Shown here in pieces: positions 39,636 through 49,140 of a stretch of 64,000 nucleotides of DNA (positions are counted from its first letter, which is position 1; each line of letters starts with the position of its first letter). The notes under the pieces were generated by a model. The model did not search any database and was not told the origin of the DNA. It worked only from the letters and a program-made list of their open reading frames with translations. This DNA is from Dyadobacter alkalitolerans DSM 23607 (GTDB lineage: Bacteria > Bacteroidota > Bacteroidia > Cytophagales > Spirosomataceae): positions 203,014 through 267,013 of the forward strand of contig NZ_AUAS01000009.1 of the NCBI RefSeq assembly GCF_000428845.1, in the 5' to 3' direction. The position numbers were made by a program, and so were the translations under genes.

Positions 39636-42098
39636 TTAGCTCTTTTTTGCTGCTTTGGGTGCTGCCGGCTTCTTAGCCGCCGGTTTCGCTGCTGCTTTTT
39701 TCGCCGCTGGTTTTTTGGCTGCCGGTTTTTTCTCTGCCACCTTTTTCTCTGCCGGTGCTTTTACAACAGCCGCCTTAGCCGCCGGTTTCTTGCCAAATCT
39801 TCCCGCAGGCTTATCCGGTGTTTCTGCCGCCAGCTTCACCACTTCTTCGTAAGTAAGCGATGCCGGTTCTGTTCCTTTCGGAATTTTCACATTCTTTTTT
39901 CCAAAAGCAATGTAAGGTCCGTATTTACCATTCAGCACTTTCGCGTCCGGATCTTCGGCGAACTCTTTGATGGTCCTGTTGCTGTCCTGTAAGCGTTTTT
40001 CAGTGATAATTTCGATCAGTCTGTCTTCGGTGACAGCCATTGGATCGTCCGTTCTTGCCAGAGAATAATATTTGCCGTCATGCTTCACATATGGGCCAAA
40101 TTTTCCAATGTTCACAATCAGTTCTTTCTCTTCATACAAACCTACTTCGCGCGGCAGTTTAAATAATTCAAAAGCTTCTTCCAGCGTAATGTTCTCCATC
40201 AACTGGCCTTTCATCAAGCTCGCAAATTTTGGTTTTTCCTCATCTTCCGCATCACCAATCTGCACATAAGGACCGTATTTGCCGATTCTTACGGATACTT
40301 TCTTGCCCGTTGCAGGATCTTCGCCCAGATCGCGCGAAGTAAGGCTGCGGTCGATGGCTTCCTCGTTTGCTTCGGTTACTTTCTTCTGAAATGGCGTGTA
40401 AAAGTTTTTGATCATCTGCCGCCATTCCAGTTGGCCGTCGGCAATGTGGTCAAAATCCTTCTCAACATTCGCCGTAAAAGAGTAATCAATAATGTCATTG
40501 AAATGACTTACCAGGAAGTCATTCACGACCATACCGGTGCTGGTAGGGAAGAGTTTTGCCTTTTCCGAACCGTAAATTTCTCTATTAACCTTGCTGTTGA
40601 TCTGGTTATTGGCCAGCGTCAGTTCTTTAAAATCACGTTCTGTTCCCTGGCGGTCTTCCTTAACAATATATTCGCGCCTTAATATGGTAGAAATCGTTGG
40701 TGCGTATGTGGATGGACGTCCGATGCCCATTTCTTCCAGTTTTTTAACCAAACTTGCTTCCGTATAGCGAGGCGGGTTCCTTGTGAAGCGTTCCGTCGCT
40801 TTCATATCTGCCAGGTTCAGGATCTGGTTAATGTTCAGCGGAGGCAGCATTCCTTTTTGCTCTTCGTCGCCTTCATCGTCACTGGATTCCATATATACTT
40901 TCAGGAATCCTTCAAATTTGATCACCTCACCTTGTGCAACGAGTTCTTCGGAAGTGGTTGATATAGAAATGGTTGCCGTTGTGCGTTCCAGTTGCGCATC
41001 TGACATTTGTGATGCGATGGCACGTTTCCAGATCAGCTCATACAAGCGCTGCTCATTGCGGTCGCTGCTGCCATTTAATGTAGAAAAATCAGTTGGCCTG
41101 ATGGCTTCGTGCGCCTCTTGTGCCGACTCATTTTTGGTCTTAAAAACCCGTTTATTATAGTAATCCTGTCCGTACTCCTTCGTGATCTGCACCCTTGCTT
41201 TTTCCAATGCTTCCTCCGACAAGTTCGTGGAGTCGGTTCTCATGTAGGAAATTTTACCTGCTTCATAGAGCCGCTGCGCAACTGTCATGGTTTGCGCTAC
41301 GGAAAAGCTCAGCTTACGGGATGCTTCCTGTTGTAATGTAGAAGTTGTGAATGGCGGTGCTGGTGTTTTTTTTGCTGGTTTAACTTCAAGGCTTTTGATG
41401 GAGAACTGTGCGCCGATGCATTTTTCGAGGAATTTCATCGCATCTTCTTCCTGCGGAAAATTCTTCGCCAATTCTGCATTCAAGACTTTGCCGTTTCCAA
41501 GATCAAAGTGCGCAGTTACTTTAAAGCTGCTCTTGCTTTTAAATGCGTCGATTTCTCTTTCCCTCTCAACAATGATGCGAACGGCAACAGATTGCACGCG
41601 GCCAGCCGAAAGGTTGGATTTGCCAATCCTTATTTTTTTCCAAAGCACCGGCGAAAGCTCATAACCTACGAGCCTGTCCAGGATCCGGCGTGCCTGCTGC
41701 GCGTCTACCAGATCTACATCTATTATACGCGGCTTGGAAATCGCATTTTGTAAAGCAGTTTTCGTAATCTCCCGGAACACAATTCTTTTAGTATCGTCGG
41801 GTAACCCCAAGGCTTCTTTCAAGTGCCACGAAATCGCCTCTCCTTCGCGGTCATCATCCGTTGCGAGCCATACTTCTGCGCCCTTGGCGAGTTTTTTAAG
41901 CTCGGATATCACCTTTACTTTATCAGCGGAAATTTCATAAGAAGGTTGGAAACCATGGTCAACATCCACACCCATATCATGCTCCGGTAGGTCACGAACG
42001 TGCCCGAAACTTGACTTAACGGTGAAATCTGCTCCTAAATAACTTTCAATGGTTTTGGCCTTCGCCGGTGACTCTACGATCACCAGATTTTTTGACAT
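39636..42098 (-). CDS. topA: DNA topoisomerase I
   Basis: 820 residues from ATG 42098, where conservation begins (KNLVIVESPAKAKTIE). Type IA topoisomerase that relaxes negative supercoils. TOPRIM domain with ATDDDREGEAISWHL, active-site Tyr in the KISYMRTDSTNLS region, GRPSTYAPTISTIL, then repeated C-terminal topo-C domains (IGKYGPYVQIGD, IGKFGPYVKHDG, NGKYGPYIAFG) instead of zinc ribbons. The last about 45 residues are Lys/Ala/Pro-rich, like histone H1 tails. A good promoter lies at 42138-42170. First gene of a likely topA-sirtuin-folD-XRE operon. Confidence 0.98.
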   Translation of the reverse strand: MSKNLVIVESPAKAKTIESYLGADFTVKSSFGHVRDLPEHDMGVDVDHGFQPSYEISADKVKVISELKKLAKGAEVWLATDDDREGEAISWHLKEALGLPDDTKRIVFREITKTALQNAISKPRIIDVDLVDAQQARRILDRLVGYELSPVLWKKIRIGKSNLSAGRVQSVAVRIIVEREREIDAFKSKSSFKVTAHFDLGNGKVLNAELAKNFPQEEDAMKFLEKCIGAQFSIKSLEVKPAKKTPAPPFTTSTLQQEASRKLSFSVAQTMTVAQRLYEAGKISYMRTDSTNLSEEALEKARVQITKEYGQDYYNKRVFKTKNESAQEAHEAIRPTDFSTLNGSSDRNEQRLYELIWKRAIASQMSDAQLERTTATISISTTSEELVAQGEVIKFEGFLKVYMESSDDEGDEEQKGMLPPLNINQILNLADMKATERFTRNPPRYTEASLVKKLEEMGIGRPSTYAPTISTILRREYIVKEDRQGTERDFKELTLANNQINSKVNREIYGSEKAKLFPTSTGMVVNDFLVSHFNDIIDYSFTANVEKDFDHIADGQLEWRQMIKNFYTPFQKKVTEANEEAIDRSLTSRDLGEDPATGKKVSVRIGKYGPYVQIGDAEDEEKPKFASLMKGQLMENITLEEAFELFKLPREVGLYEEKELIVNIGKFGPYVKHDGKYYSLARTDDPMAVTEDRLIEIITEKRLQDSNRTIKEFAEDPDAKVLNGKYGPYIAFGKKNVKIPKGTEPASLTYEEVVKLAAETPDKPAGRFGKKPAAKAAVVKAPAEKKVAEKKPAAKKPAAKKAAAKPAAKKPAAPKAAKKS

Positions 42099-42137
42099 AA
42101 CTTTGGATTTAAGGGATCTTGTAGCACTTTGAATGTC

Positions 42138-42170
42138 CAAATATAGGGTACAATCCTGCAAAAAATCAAA
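42138..42170 (-). promoter_or_regulatory. Candidate topA promoter
   Basis: On the minus strand TTTG (42167-42170), a 21-base spacer and TATATTTG (42138-42145), an exact fit to TAnnTTTG. The predicted start of transcription is about 30 bases before the topA ATG. Confidence 0.65.
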
Positions 42171-42434
42171 GCGCTGCTGAAAAGGTAATCTAAAATCGCC
42201 GATAATGCGACAGTCCCAGTTGGGCGTATTTGAAATAATTTCCCAAATATCCGGGCTGTAAGAACAAAAACTTTAAGGGCGAGGTTATTTAAATGCGTCC
42301 TTAGTATATAATGATGCTAAATAGTAGTGAAAAGCGGCAGGCAGGCCTCAGCTTATGCCGTAAATTCGTACTTTCGCGTGTTTTAATGATCAAAAATCTT
42401 CCACCTAATTGAGGCGTATATTGTATTTTTCACT
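42171..42434. other. Non-coding region between topA and acnB
   Basis: With the topA promoter this makes a 336-bp gap between divergent genes. No RNA gene, repeat or ORF is supported. A TACTTTCG at 42369-42376 on the + strand resembles a -7 element for acnB, 58 bases before its start, without a clear -33 box. Confidence 0.4.
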
Positions 42435-45206
42435 ATGAACATTTATAAGGATTACATCAAGGAAATTGAAGAAAGAGCAGCCCAGGGACTTCATCCTAAG
42501 CCTATCGACGGCGCTGAGTTACTGGGAGAAATCATCGCACAGATAAAGGATACGGAAAATGAGTATCGCGAAGACTCTCTTAAATTTTTTATCTACAACA
42601 CATTACCAGGAACAACAAGCGCCGCCGGTGCGAAAGCCAGGTTCCTGAAAGAAATCATTCTTGGCGAATCCATCGTAGCAGAAATATCACCGGCCTTTGC
42701 ATTTGAATTGCTGTCGCACATGAAGGGCGGTCCTTCCATCGGCGTATTGCTGGATCTTGCTTTGGGTGAAAATTATTCGATTGCAAAACAAGCGGCTGCG
42801 GTGCTTAAAACGCAGGTGTACTTATATGATGCAGACACAGACCGTCTGAAAGAAGCATTTAAAAGCGGCAACGAAATCGCTCGGGAAATCCTTGAAAGTT
42901 ATGCCCGCGGTGAATTCTTCACATTACTGCCTGAAATACCGGAAGAAATTAAGATTGTCACATTCATTGCCGGAGAAGGGGACATTTCAACAGATTTGCT
43001 CTCACCGGGTAATCAGGCGCATTCGCGTTCTGACCGTGAACTGCATGGTCAATGCATGATCACAACGACTGCCCAGAAGCAGATCAAAGCGTTACAGGAA
43101 GAGCATCCTGACAAAAGTGTGATGCTGATTGCCGAAAAAGGCACGATGGGCGTGGGCTCTTCGCGGATGTCAGGTGTGAATAATGTGGCGCTCTGGACTG
43201 GCAAGCAGGCGAGTCCGTATATCCCTTATGTTAACATTGCGCCTATTGTGGGTGGAACAAATGGTATTTCACCTATTTTCCTAACCACTGTTGATGTTAC
43301 AGGCGGGATTGGAATAGATTTGAAAAACTGGGTGAAGAAAGTGGACGAGAACGGAAACGTTGTGCGTAACGAAAGCGGAGATCCTGTTTTGGAAGAGGTT
43401 TATTCTGTTGCTACGGGCACTGTTTTGACCATTAATACAAAAACAAAAAAACTGTACTACGGCGACAAGGAACTGATTGACATTTCCAAAGCGCTTACGC
43501 CGCAGAAAAAGGAATTTATCAGAGCAGGCGGCTCCTATGCCATTGTTTTTGGTAAAAAAATACAAACGGTTGCGGCAAAGATCTTAGGCATCGAGCCCAC
43601 GCTCGTTTTTGCACCTTCAAAGGAGATATCAAATGAAGGCCAGGGTCTGACGGCAGTTGAAAAAATCTTTAACAGAAATGCCGTTGGCACAACACCTGGT
43701 AAAGTTTTGCATGCTGGTTCTGATGTTCGTGTAGAGGTTAACATTGTTGGTTCACAGGATACGACGGGGTTAATGACCGCTCAGGAACTGGAATCAATGG
43801 CTGCGACCACTATTTCACCGATTGTGGACGGAGCTTATCAGTCTGGTTGCCACACAGCGTCGGTTTGGGATAAGAAAGCGCAGGCTAACATTCCGAAACT
43901 GATGAAGTTTATGAATGATTTCGGCCTCATCACCGCGCGTGACCCCAAAGGCGAATATCACTCGATGACCGATGTGATCCACAAAGTCCTTAACGACATT
44001 ACGATTGACGAATGGGCAATCATTATCGGTGGTGACTCGCATACGAGAATGTCCAAAGGCGTTGCCTTCGGTGCTGACTCAGGAACTGTTGCGATCGCGC
44101 TTGCAACCGGTGAAGTTTCGATGCCAATTCCCGAATCCGTTAAGGTAACATTCAAAGGTGACATGAAAGACCACATGGATTTCCGTGATGTCGTTCACGC
44201 CACGCAGGCGCAGATGTTGCAGAAGTTCGGCGGCGAAAACGTTTTCCAGGGCCGCATCATTGAAGTGCATCTGGGAACATTACCAGCCGACCAGGCATTC
44301 ACATTCACCGACTGGACCGCGGAAATGAAGGCGAAAGCTTCCATTTGTATTTCAGAAGATGACACGTTGATCGAATCCCTGGAAATTGCCAAAAACAGGA
44401 TTCAGATCATGATCGACAAGGGCATGGAGAACCACAAGCAGGTTCTTCAGGGACTGATCAACAAGGCGGATAAGCGCATTGCTGAAATCAAATCCGGTGA
44501 AAAACCTGCTTTGGTGCCTGATGCAAATGCAAAATATTATGCAGAAGTTGTCATTGATCTCGACGCAATCGTTGAACCGATGATTGCCGATCCGGATGTA
44601 AATAATAAGGAGGTTTCAAAGCGTTACACCCACGATACTATCCGTCCGCTTTCTTTTTATGGAGAGGACAAAAAGGTTGATCTCGGTTTTGTAGGCTCTT
44701 GTATGGTTCACAAAGGGGATTTGAAAATTGTTTCTCAAATGCTCCGCAATTTGGAAGAACAAAAAGGCAAAGTTGAATTCTTCGCTCCGCTGGTTGTGGC
44801 AGCGCCGACTTACAATATTATAGAAGAGCTGAAAAAAGAAGGAGACTGGGATGTTTTGCAAAAATACTCAGGCTTTGAATTTGACGATAACGCTCCGAAA
44901 GTAGCGGCGCGTACGGAATATGAAAATATGATGTATCTGGAACGTCCGGGCTGTAACCTTTGCATGGGCAACCAGGAAAAGGCGGCGAAAGGGGATACGG
45001 TTCTGGCAACTTCCACTCGTTTGTTCCAAGGCAGGGTTGTTGAAGATTCGGATCGTAAAAAAGGAGAGTCATTGCTGGCATCTACACCGGTTGTTGTTTT
45101 GTCCGCAATCCTCGGACGCATTCCGAACATTGAGGAATACAAAGCAGCAGTGGTTGGCATTGACCTGACGAAGTTTACACCGCCAGTTAAACAATTGGCG
45201 AGATAA
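42435..45206 (+). CDS. acnB: Aconitate hydratase B (AcnB type)
   Basis: 923 residues. The B-type architecture has the N-terminal HEAT-like helical domain (about 1-170) and the swivel domain placed before the catalytic part. The [4Fe-4S] ligands are Cys756 (GSCMVHKG), Cys840 and Cys843 (GCNLCMGN). Interconverts citrate and isocitrate in the TCA cycle and often also serves 2-methylisocitrate. Followed after 57 bases by a second, unrelated-type aconitase on the same strand. Confidence 0.97.
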   Translation: MNIYKDYIKEIEERAAQGLHPKPIDGAELLGEIIAQIKDTENEYREDSLKFFIYNTLPGTTSAAGAKARFLKEIILGESIVAEISPAFAFELLSHMKGGPSIGVLLDLALGENYSIAKQAAAVLKTQVYLYDADTDRLKEAFKSGNEIAREILESYARGEFFTLLPEIPEEIKIVTFIAGEGDISTDLLSPGNQAHSRSDRELHGQCMITTTAQKQIKALQEEHPDKSVMLIAEKGTMGVGSSRMSGVNNVALWTGKQASPYIPYVNIAPIVGGTNGISPIFLTTVDVTGGIGIDLKNWVKKVDENGNVVRNESGDPVLEEVYSVATGTVLTINTKTKKLYYGDKELIDISKALTPQKKEFIRAGGSYAIVFGKKIQTVAAKILGIEPTLVFAPSKEISNEGQGLTAVEKIFNRNAVGTTPGKVLHAGSDVRVEVNIVGSQDTTGLMTAQELESMAATTISPIVDGAYQSGCHTASVWDKKAQANIPKLMKFMNDFGLITARDPKGEYHSMTDVIHKVLNDITIDEWAIIIGGDSHTRMSKGVAFGADSGTVAIALATGEVSMPIPESVKVTFKGDMKDHMDFRDVVHATQAQMLQKFGGENVFQGRIIEVHLGTLPADQAFTFTDWTAEMKAKASICISEDDTLIESLEIAKNRIQIMIDKGMENHKQVLQGLINKADKRIAEIKSGEKPALVPDANAKYYAEVVIDLDAIVEPMIADPDVNNKEVSKRYTHDTIRPLSFYGEDKKVDLGFVGSCMVHKGDLKIVSQMLRNLEEQKGKVEFFAPLVVAAPTYNIIEELKKEGDWDVLQKYSGFEFDDNAPKVAARTEYENMMYLERPGCNLCMGNQEKAAKGDTVLATSTRLFQGRVVEDSDRKKGESLLASTPVVVLSAILGRIPNIEEYKAAVVGIDLTKFTPPVKQLAR

Positions 45207-45263
45207 TCGATACTGGCACAGTTGTTGACGCGTGTGAATGTATTAGCATAAATAATAATTACT

Positions 45264-47534
45264 ATGGCTTTTGACTTAGACATGATTAAGGGCGTTTATG
45301 CCCGTATGCAGGAAAGGGTGGAAGCTGCTCGTAAGATAGAGCGGCGGCCTTTAACCCTTGCAGAAAAGATTTTATATTCCCATTTGTGGGAAGGAACACC
45401 TACACAAGTTTACGAGCGCGGCAAGTCCTACGTGGATTTTGCTCCCGACCGTGTGGCTATGCAGGATGCCACGGCCCAAATGGCGCTGTTGCAATTCATG
45501 CAAGCCGGAAGACCGCAGGTTGCAGTTCCTTCAACCGTGCATTGCGATCACTTGATCCAGGCAGAGGTTGGGGCGACGCAGGATTTGAAAAATGCGGTTG
45601 ACAAGAACAAAGAAGTATACGACTTCCTTTCTTCGGTTTCCAATAAATACGGCTTAGGCTTCTGGCGTGCAGGTGCTGGTATCATTCACCAGGTTGTGCT
45701 TGAAAACTATGCATTTCCGGGCGGAATGATGATCGGGACGGACTCACACACGCCTAATGCAGGTGGTTTGGGAATGATCGCGATCGGTGTGGGTGGCGCG
45801 GATGCCAGTGATGTTATGTCCGGACTTGCCTGGGAGCTGAAAATGCCTCGCTTGATCGGTGTTAAACTAACTGGTAAGCTAAGCGGATGGACTGCTGCGA
45901 AAGACGTTATTCTCTGGGTAGCAGGTCAGTTAACCGTAAAAGGTGGGACCGGTTACATTGTTGAATATTTTGGCGATGGAGCGGAAAGCATCTCGGCAAC
46001 CGGTAAAGCGACAATTTGTAACATGGGTGCGGAGATTGGTGCTACTACTTCGATATTCGCTTATGATTCGAGAAGCGCGGCTTATTTAAGAGCAACAGAA
46101 CGAGCTGACATTGCCGAAGCTGCTGATGCAGTGAAAGACTATTTGCGTTCGGATGATGAGGTTTATGCAGATCCTGCTACCTATTACGATCAGTTGATTG
46201 AGCTGGACCTATCGACATTGGAGCCACACGTGAACGGACCGTTTACGCCGGATTTGGCCTGGCCGCTATCTAAATTCGCAACTGCGGTTAGAGAAAACGG
46301 CTGGCCGGAAGTGCTTTCTGTTGGATTGATCGGATCCTGTACGAATTCAAGTTACGAGGATGTTAGCCGTGCGGCGTCTCTGGCGCAGCAGGCAGTTGAT
46401 AAAAAGTTGACAGTAAGCTCTGAATATACCATTACGCCAGGTTCGGAACTCGTTCGCTATACGGTGGAACGCGATGGTTACCTCGATACATTTGCCAAAA
46501 TCGGCGGCGTTGTGCTGGCAAATGCTTGCGGACCTTGCATTGGTCAGTGGGCGCGTCATGGTGCTGAAAAAGGAGAGAAGAACTCTATTATCACTTCCTT
46601 CAACCGTAACTTCTCCAAACGCGCGGATGGTAATCCAAACACGCACTCATTCGTAGCTTCGCCTGAAATCGTAACTGCACTGGCGATTGCTGGTCGCCTT
46701 ACTTTTGATCCGAGAACAGATAAGCTGGTGAATTCGGAAGGTGTCGAAGTAATGCTGGACGAGCCAACCGGTCTGGAGCAGCCTATAAGAGGTTATGCCG
46801 TGGAAGACGCTGGCTACCAAGCTCCTGCGGAGGATCCAAGCCAAGTTCAGGTTTTAGTAAGCCCTACCTCGGACCGCTTGCAATTGCTGGAACCATTTGC
46901 TGAATGGGAAGGAACAGACCTGAGAGGTTTGAAACTGCTGATTAAGGCAAAAGGAAAATGTACGACAGACCATATTTCAATGGCTGGCCCATGGTTGAAA
47001 TACCGCGGTCACCTTGATAATATCTCTAATAACATGCTGATTGGTGCGGTTAACTACTATAATGAGAAAACCAACACCATCAAAAATCAGCTTACGCACG
47101 AATATTCAGAAGTCCCCGCGGTGCAGCGTGATTACAAAGCGCATGGGATCGGAACGATCGTTGTGGGTGACGAAAACTACGGAGAAGGTTCATCCCGCGA
47201 ACATGCAGCGATGGAACCGCGTTTCCTTGGCGTCCGGGCCATTTTGACAAAATCATTTGCCCGTATCCACGAAACGAACCTGAAAAAGCAGGGAATGCTC
47301 GCATTGACGTTCGCTAATACAAGTGATTATGATAAGATACAGGAAGACGATACCATTGACATTGTCGGACTGCAAACTTTTGCAGAAGGCCAGCCGTTAA
47401 CCATCGTTTTGCACCATGCAGATGGCACAAGCGAAGAGTTTCCGGTAAACCACACTTACAATGAGCAGCAGATCGAATGGTTCAAAGCAGGTTCTGCGTT
47501 GAACATTATTCGCAAATCGGTTGCAGCTGCGTAA
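45264..47534 (+). CDS. Aconitate hydratase, mitochondrial type
   Basis: 756 residues, the size of mitochondrial aconitase and clearly shorter than bacterial AcnA (about 890). Iron-sulfur ligands are Cys359 ([10 protein letters not shown]), Cys422 and Cys425 ([11 protein letters not shown]). The substrate-binding [20 protein letters not shown] and the C-terminal swivel motif [22 protein letters not shown] are present. Likely in one transcript with acnB; a strong terminator follows. Confidence 0.96.
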   Translation: MAFDLDMIKGVYARMQERVEAARKIERRPLTLAEKILYSHLWEGTPTQVYERGKSYVDFAPDRVAMQDATAQMALLQFMQAGRPQVAVPSTVHCDHLIQAEVGATQDLKNAVDKNKEVYDFLSSVSNKYGLGFWRAGAGIIHQVVLENYAFPGGMMIGTDSHTPNAGGLGMIAIGVGGADASDVMSGLAWELKMPRLIGVKLTGKLSGWTAAKDVILWVAGQLTVKGGTGYIVEYFGDGAESISATGKATICNMGAEIGATTSIFAYDSRSAAYLRATERADIAEAADAVKDYLRSDDEVYADPATYYDQLIELDLSTLEPHVNGPFTPDLAWPLSKFATAVRENGWPEVLSVGLIGSCTNSSYEDVSRAASLAQQAVDKKLTVSSEYTITPGSELVRYTVERDGYLDTFAKIGGVVLANACGPCIGQWARHGAEKGEKNSIITSFNRNFSKRADGNPNTHSFVASPEIVTALAIAGRLTFDPRTDKLVNSEGVEVMLDEPTGLEQPIRGYAVEDAGYQAPAEDPSQVQVLVSPTSDRLQLLEPFAEWEGTDLRGLKLLIKAKGKCTTDHISMAGPWLKYRGHLDNISNNMLIGAVNYYNEKTNTIKNQLTHEYSEVPAVQRDYKAHGIGTIVVGDENYGEGSSREHAAMEPRFLGVRAILTKSFARIHETNLKKQGMLALTFANTSDYDKIQEDDTIDIVGLQTFAEGQPLTIVLHHADGTSEEFPVNHTYNEQQIEWFKAGSALNIIRKSVAAA

Positions 47535-47561
47535 ATTAGGTGATATTTCATGTATAAGTGC

Positions 47562-47590
47562 AAAAAGGCTTCCCTAGGGAGGCCTTTTTT
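47562..47590 (+). terminator. Intrinsic terminator after the aconitase pair
   Basis: AAAAAGGCTTCCC / GGGAGGCCTTTTT: a 13-bp stem with one G-T pair and a two-base loop, ending in six T. It lies 27 bases after the stop. Confidence 0.9.
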
Positions 47591-47632
47591 GCATAAAGAA
47601 AAATCACCTAGAATACACCCCAGCAAAGCTAA

Positions 47633-47795
47633 AAATCCCGGAGGGATGCAATATTTGTAGAAAAAAAAGGTCGGGTAAACTGAAATCCCGGAGGGATGCA
47701 ACGATATACCAGTTGTTGCATCCCTCCGGGATTTCAGTTTATGAGCTAGATGGCGGCAGGGCGTTACCGATATTATATCCCGCTGGGATTTTGCA
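47633..47795. repeat. Cluster of four REP-like ATCCC-N3-GGGAT palindromes
   Basis: Short palindromes ATCCCGGAGGGAT occur at about 47635 and 47684 in direct orientation, inverted at about 47719, and as the variant ATCCCGCTGGGAT at 47777-47789. Three carry a flanking TGCA. They fill the gap between the aconitase terminator and lspA. Confidence 0.8.
47676..47741. repeat. 27-bp perfect inverted repeat within the REP-like cluster
   Basis: Positions 47676-47702 and 47715-47741 are exact reverse complements with a 12-base spacer. Each arm contains one ATCCC-N3-GGGAT palindrome, so the unit resembles a bacterial interspersed mosaic (two REPs head to head). Confidence 0.9.
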
Positions 47796-47797
47796 TT

Positions 47798-48310
47798 TTA
47801 TCTTAAAATTCTTGCTTTTTGCCTTGTGTAAGATTGGATAAAAAAGATGAACATGCCCATCATGATCGACACGTCGGCCATGTTGAAAATGCCGGTTTGG
47901 AAGAAGCCGAGGTTAATGTGAAGAAAATCAGTAACCGAACCGTGAATGAGCCTGTCATAAATATTTCCTATGCCGCCGCCGATGGCAAAGCTCAGCGCCA
48001 GCGCGCTCATAAGCGTGAGGTTTCTTTTCAGCAATATGTAGGCAACGCCAAAAAAGAGCACGATCAGCGGAATAACTGAGAGTAAGATGACCTTCATTGT
48101 ATGCGGAAGCCCGGCACCAATGCTAAGGAAAGCACCAGTGTTTTCGACGTAAGTGATCGTCACAATGTCTTCCACAACGCTTATCGTTTGATAAAAACCG
48201 ACATTTTTGCGAACGACATTCTTTGATATCTGGTCGCAGCCGAAGTTGGAAATTAGGATTAAAAAAATGGCTATGTTCCTGATCAGCCGGTCCGATTTTA
48301 TATCAAACAT
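47798..48310 (-). CDS. lspA: Lipoprotein signal peptidase (signal peptidase II)
   Basis: 170 residues with four membrane segments. Cleaves the signal peptide from prolipoproteins after lipid attachment. Conserved FGCDQISKN, VENTGAFL, GGGIGNIYDR with catalytic Asp119, and FNMADVSI with catalytic Asp146. It starts immediately after the stop of the DUF1080 gene (TAAATG, no spacer), so both are on one message. Confidence 0.97.
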   Translation of the reverse strand: MFDIKSDRLIRNIAIFLILISNFGCDQISKNVVRKNVGFYQTISVVEDIVTITYVENTGAFLSIGAGLPHTMKVILLSVIPLIVLFFGVAYILLKRNLTLMSALALSFAIGGGIGNIYDRLIHGSVTDFLHINLGFFQTGIFNMADVSIMMGMFIFFIQSYTRQKARILR

Positions 48311-49003
48311 TTATTTCGAGAACGATTTAATAGATGCAACTTTCACTTCCTTAAACTCAACTTCCGATCCTTCCGACTGCAAAGCAATCTGTCCTTTCTG
48401 TGCCGTCGCATTATAACCATAATTGACCATCACGCCATTCAGCCACACTTTGATTGAATTTTTTACACATTCGATCGTCATGGAATTCCATTTGCCCAGC
48501 GGCTTTTCCGTGCCGTCCGTCAGGTTGGGGACTCTTCTCAGTTTGTCGCCATTAACGCCCCATTTTTCTTTCGGGCCACGTCTTTTCTCCATTTCCGGCA
48601 CCGTGATGTCTTCCTGAATGCACCAGAAATCACCAGCATTCTGGTTCATCAGTTGCACCTCAATGGATTTTGGAAACATTTCATAAAGGGCTCTGGGCGT
48701 AGAAACGAAAACAAGTGCGCCGCAATTGCCCGGCTTACCAGCAAAGCGATATTGAAATGTGAAACGAAAATTCTCATACTGATCGTCCGTAATCAAATGT
48801 CCTCCCGGCGTTCCAAGGCTTACCAACAGACCATTACGCACAAGGAACGGTGTTTTCAGCGCAGGATCTTTATCCATATCGGGAACGTCAATGTGCCAGC
48901 CTTTTAAGTCCTTGCCGTTGAAAAGTGTTTTTGTCTGGCTCTGTGATTGGTGGGAAACGCTAAGAAAGAAAAGGATGCAGAAAGGCAAAAGTATTTGTTT
49001 CAT
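48311..49003 (-). CDS. Exported DUF1080 protein (3-keto-disaccharide hydrolase-like)
   Basis: 230 residues from ATG 49003 (a TTG precedes it). Signal peptide ending near SQSQT. The mature part is a concanavalin-like beta-sandwich: LFNGKDLKGWHI at the start, LITDDQYENFRFTFQYRF, the segment EVQLMNQNAGDFWCIQ and GQIALQSEGSEVEFKEVKV at the end are diagnostic of DUF1080. Some members hydrolyse 3-keto-glycosides; the natural substrate here is not known. Confidence 0.92.
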   Translation of the reverse strand: MKQILLPFCILFFLSVSHQSQSQTKTLFNGKDLKGWHIDVPDMDKDPALKTPFLVRNGLLVSLGTPGGHLITDDQYENFRFTFQYRFAGKPGNCGALVFVSTPRALYEMFPKSIEVQLMNQNAGDFWCIQEDITVPEMEKRRGPKEKWGVNGDKLRRVPNLTDGTEKPLGKWNSMTIECVKNSIKVWLNGVMVNYGYNATAQKGQIALQSEGSEVEFKEVKVASIKSFSK

Positions 49004-49140
49004 CAATGAGCTTATTTCAGGTTAGGATATCATTTAGAACGGAAAAATTAAGCAATTATCCGCTCAGTGCAATCACCGCCGTATTAAATGTAGAAGATTA
49101 AGATTAAATTGGCCGCTTCCGTTTTCATTTTAAAGCTGCT

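Noticed and set aside
47676..47741. Possible CRISPR-like repeat
   Set aside because: There are only a few copies in mixed orientation and no regular unique spacers; the palindromes fit REP elements better.
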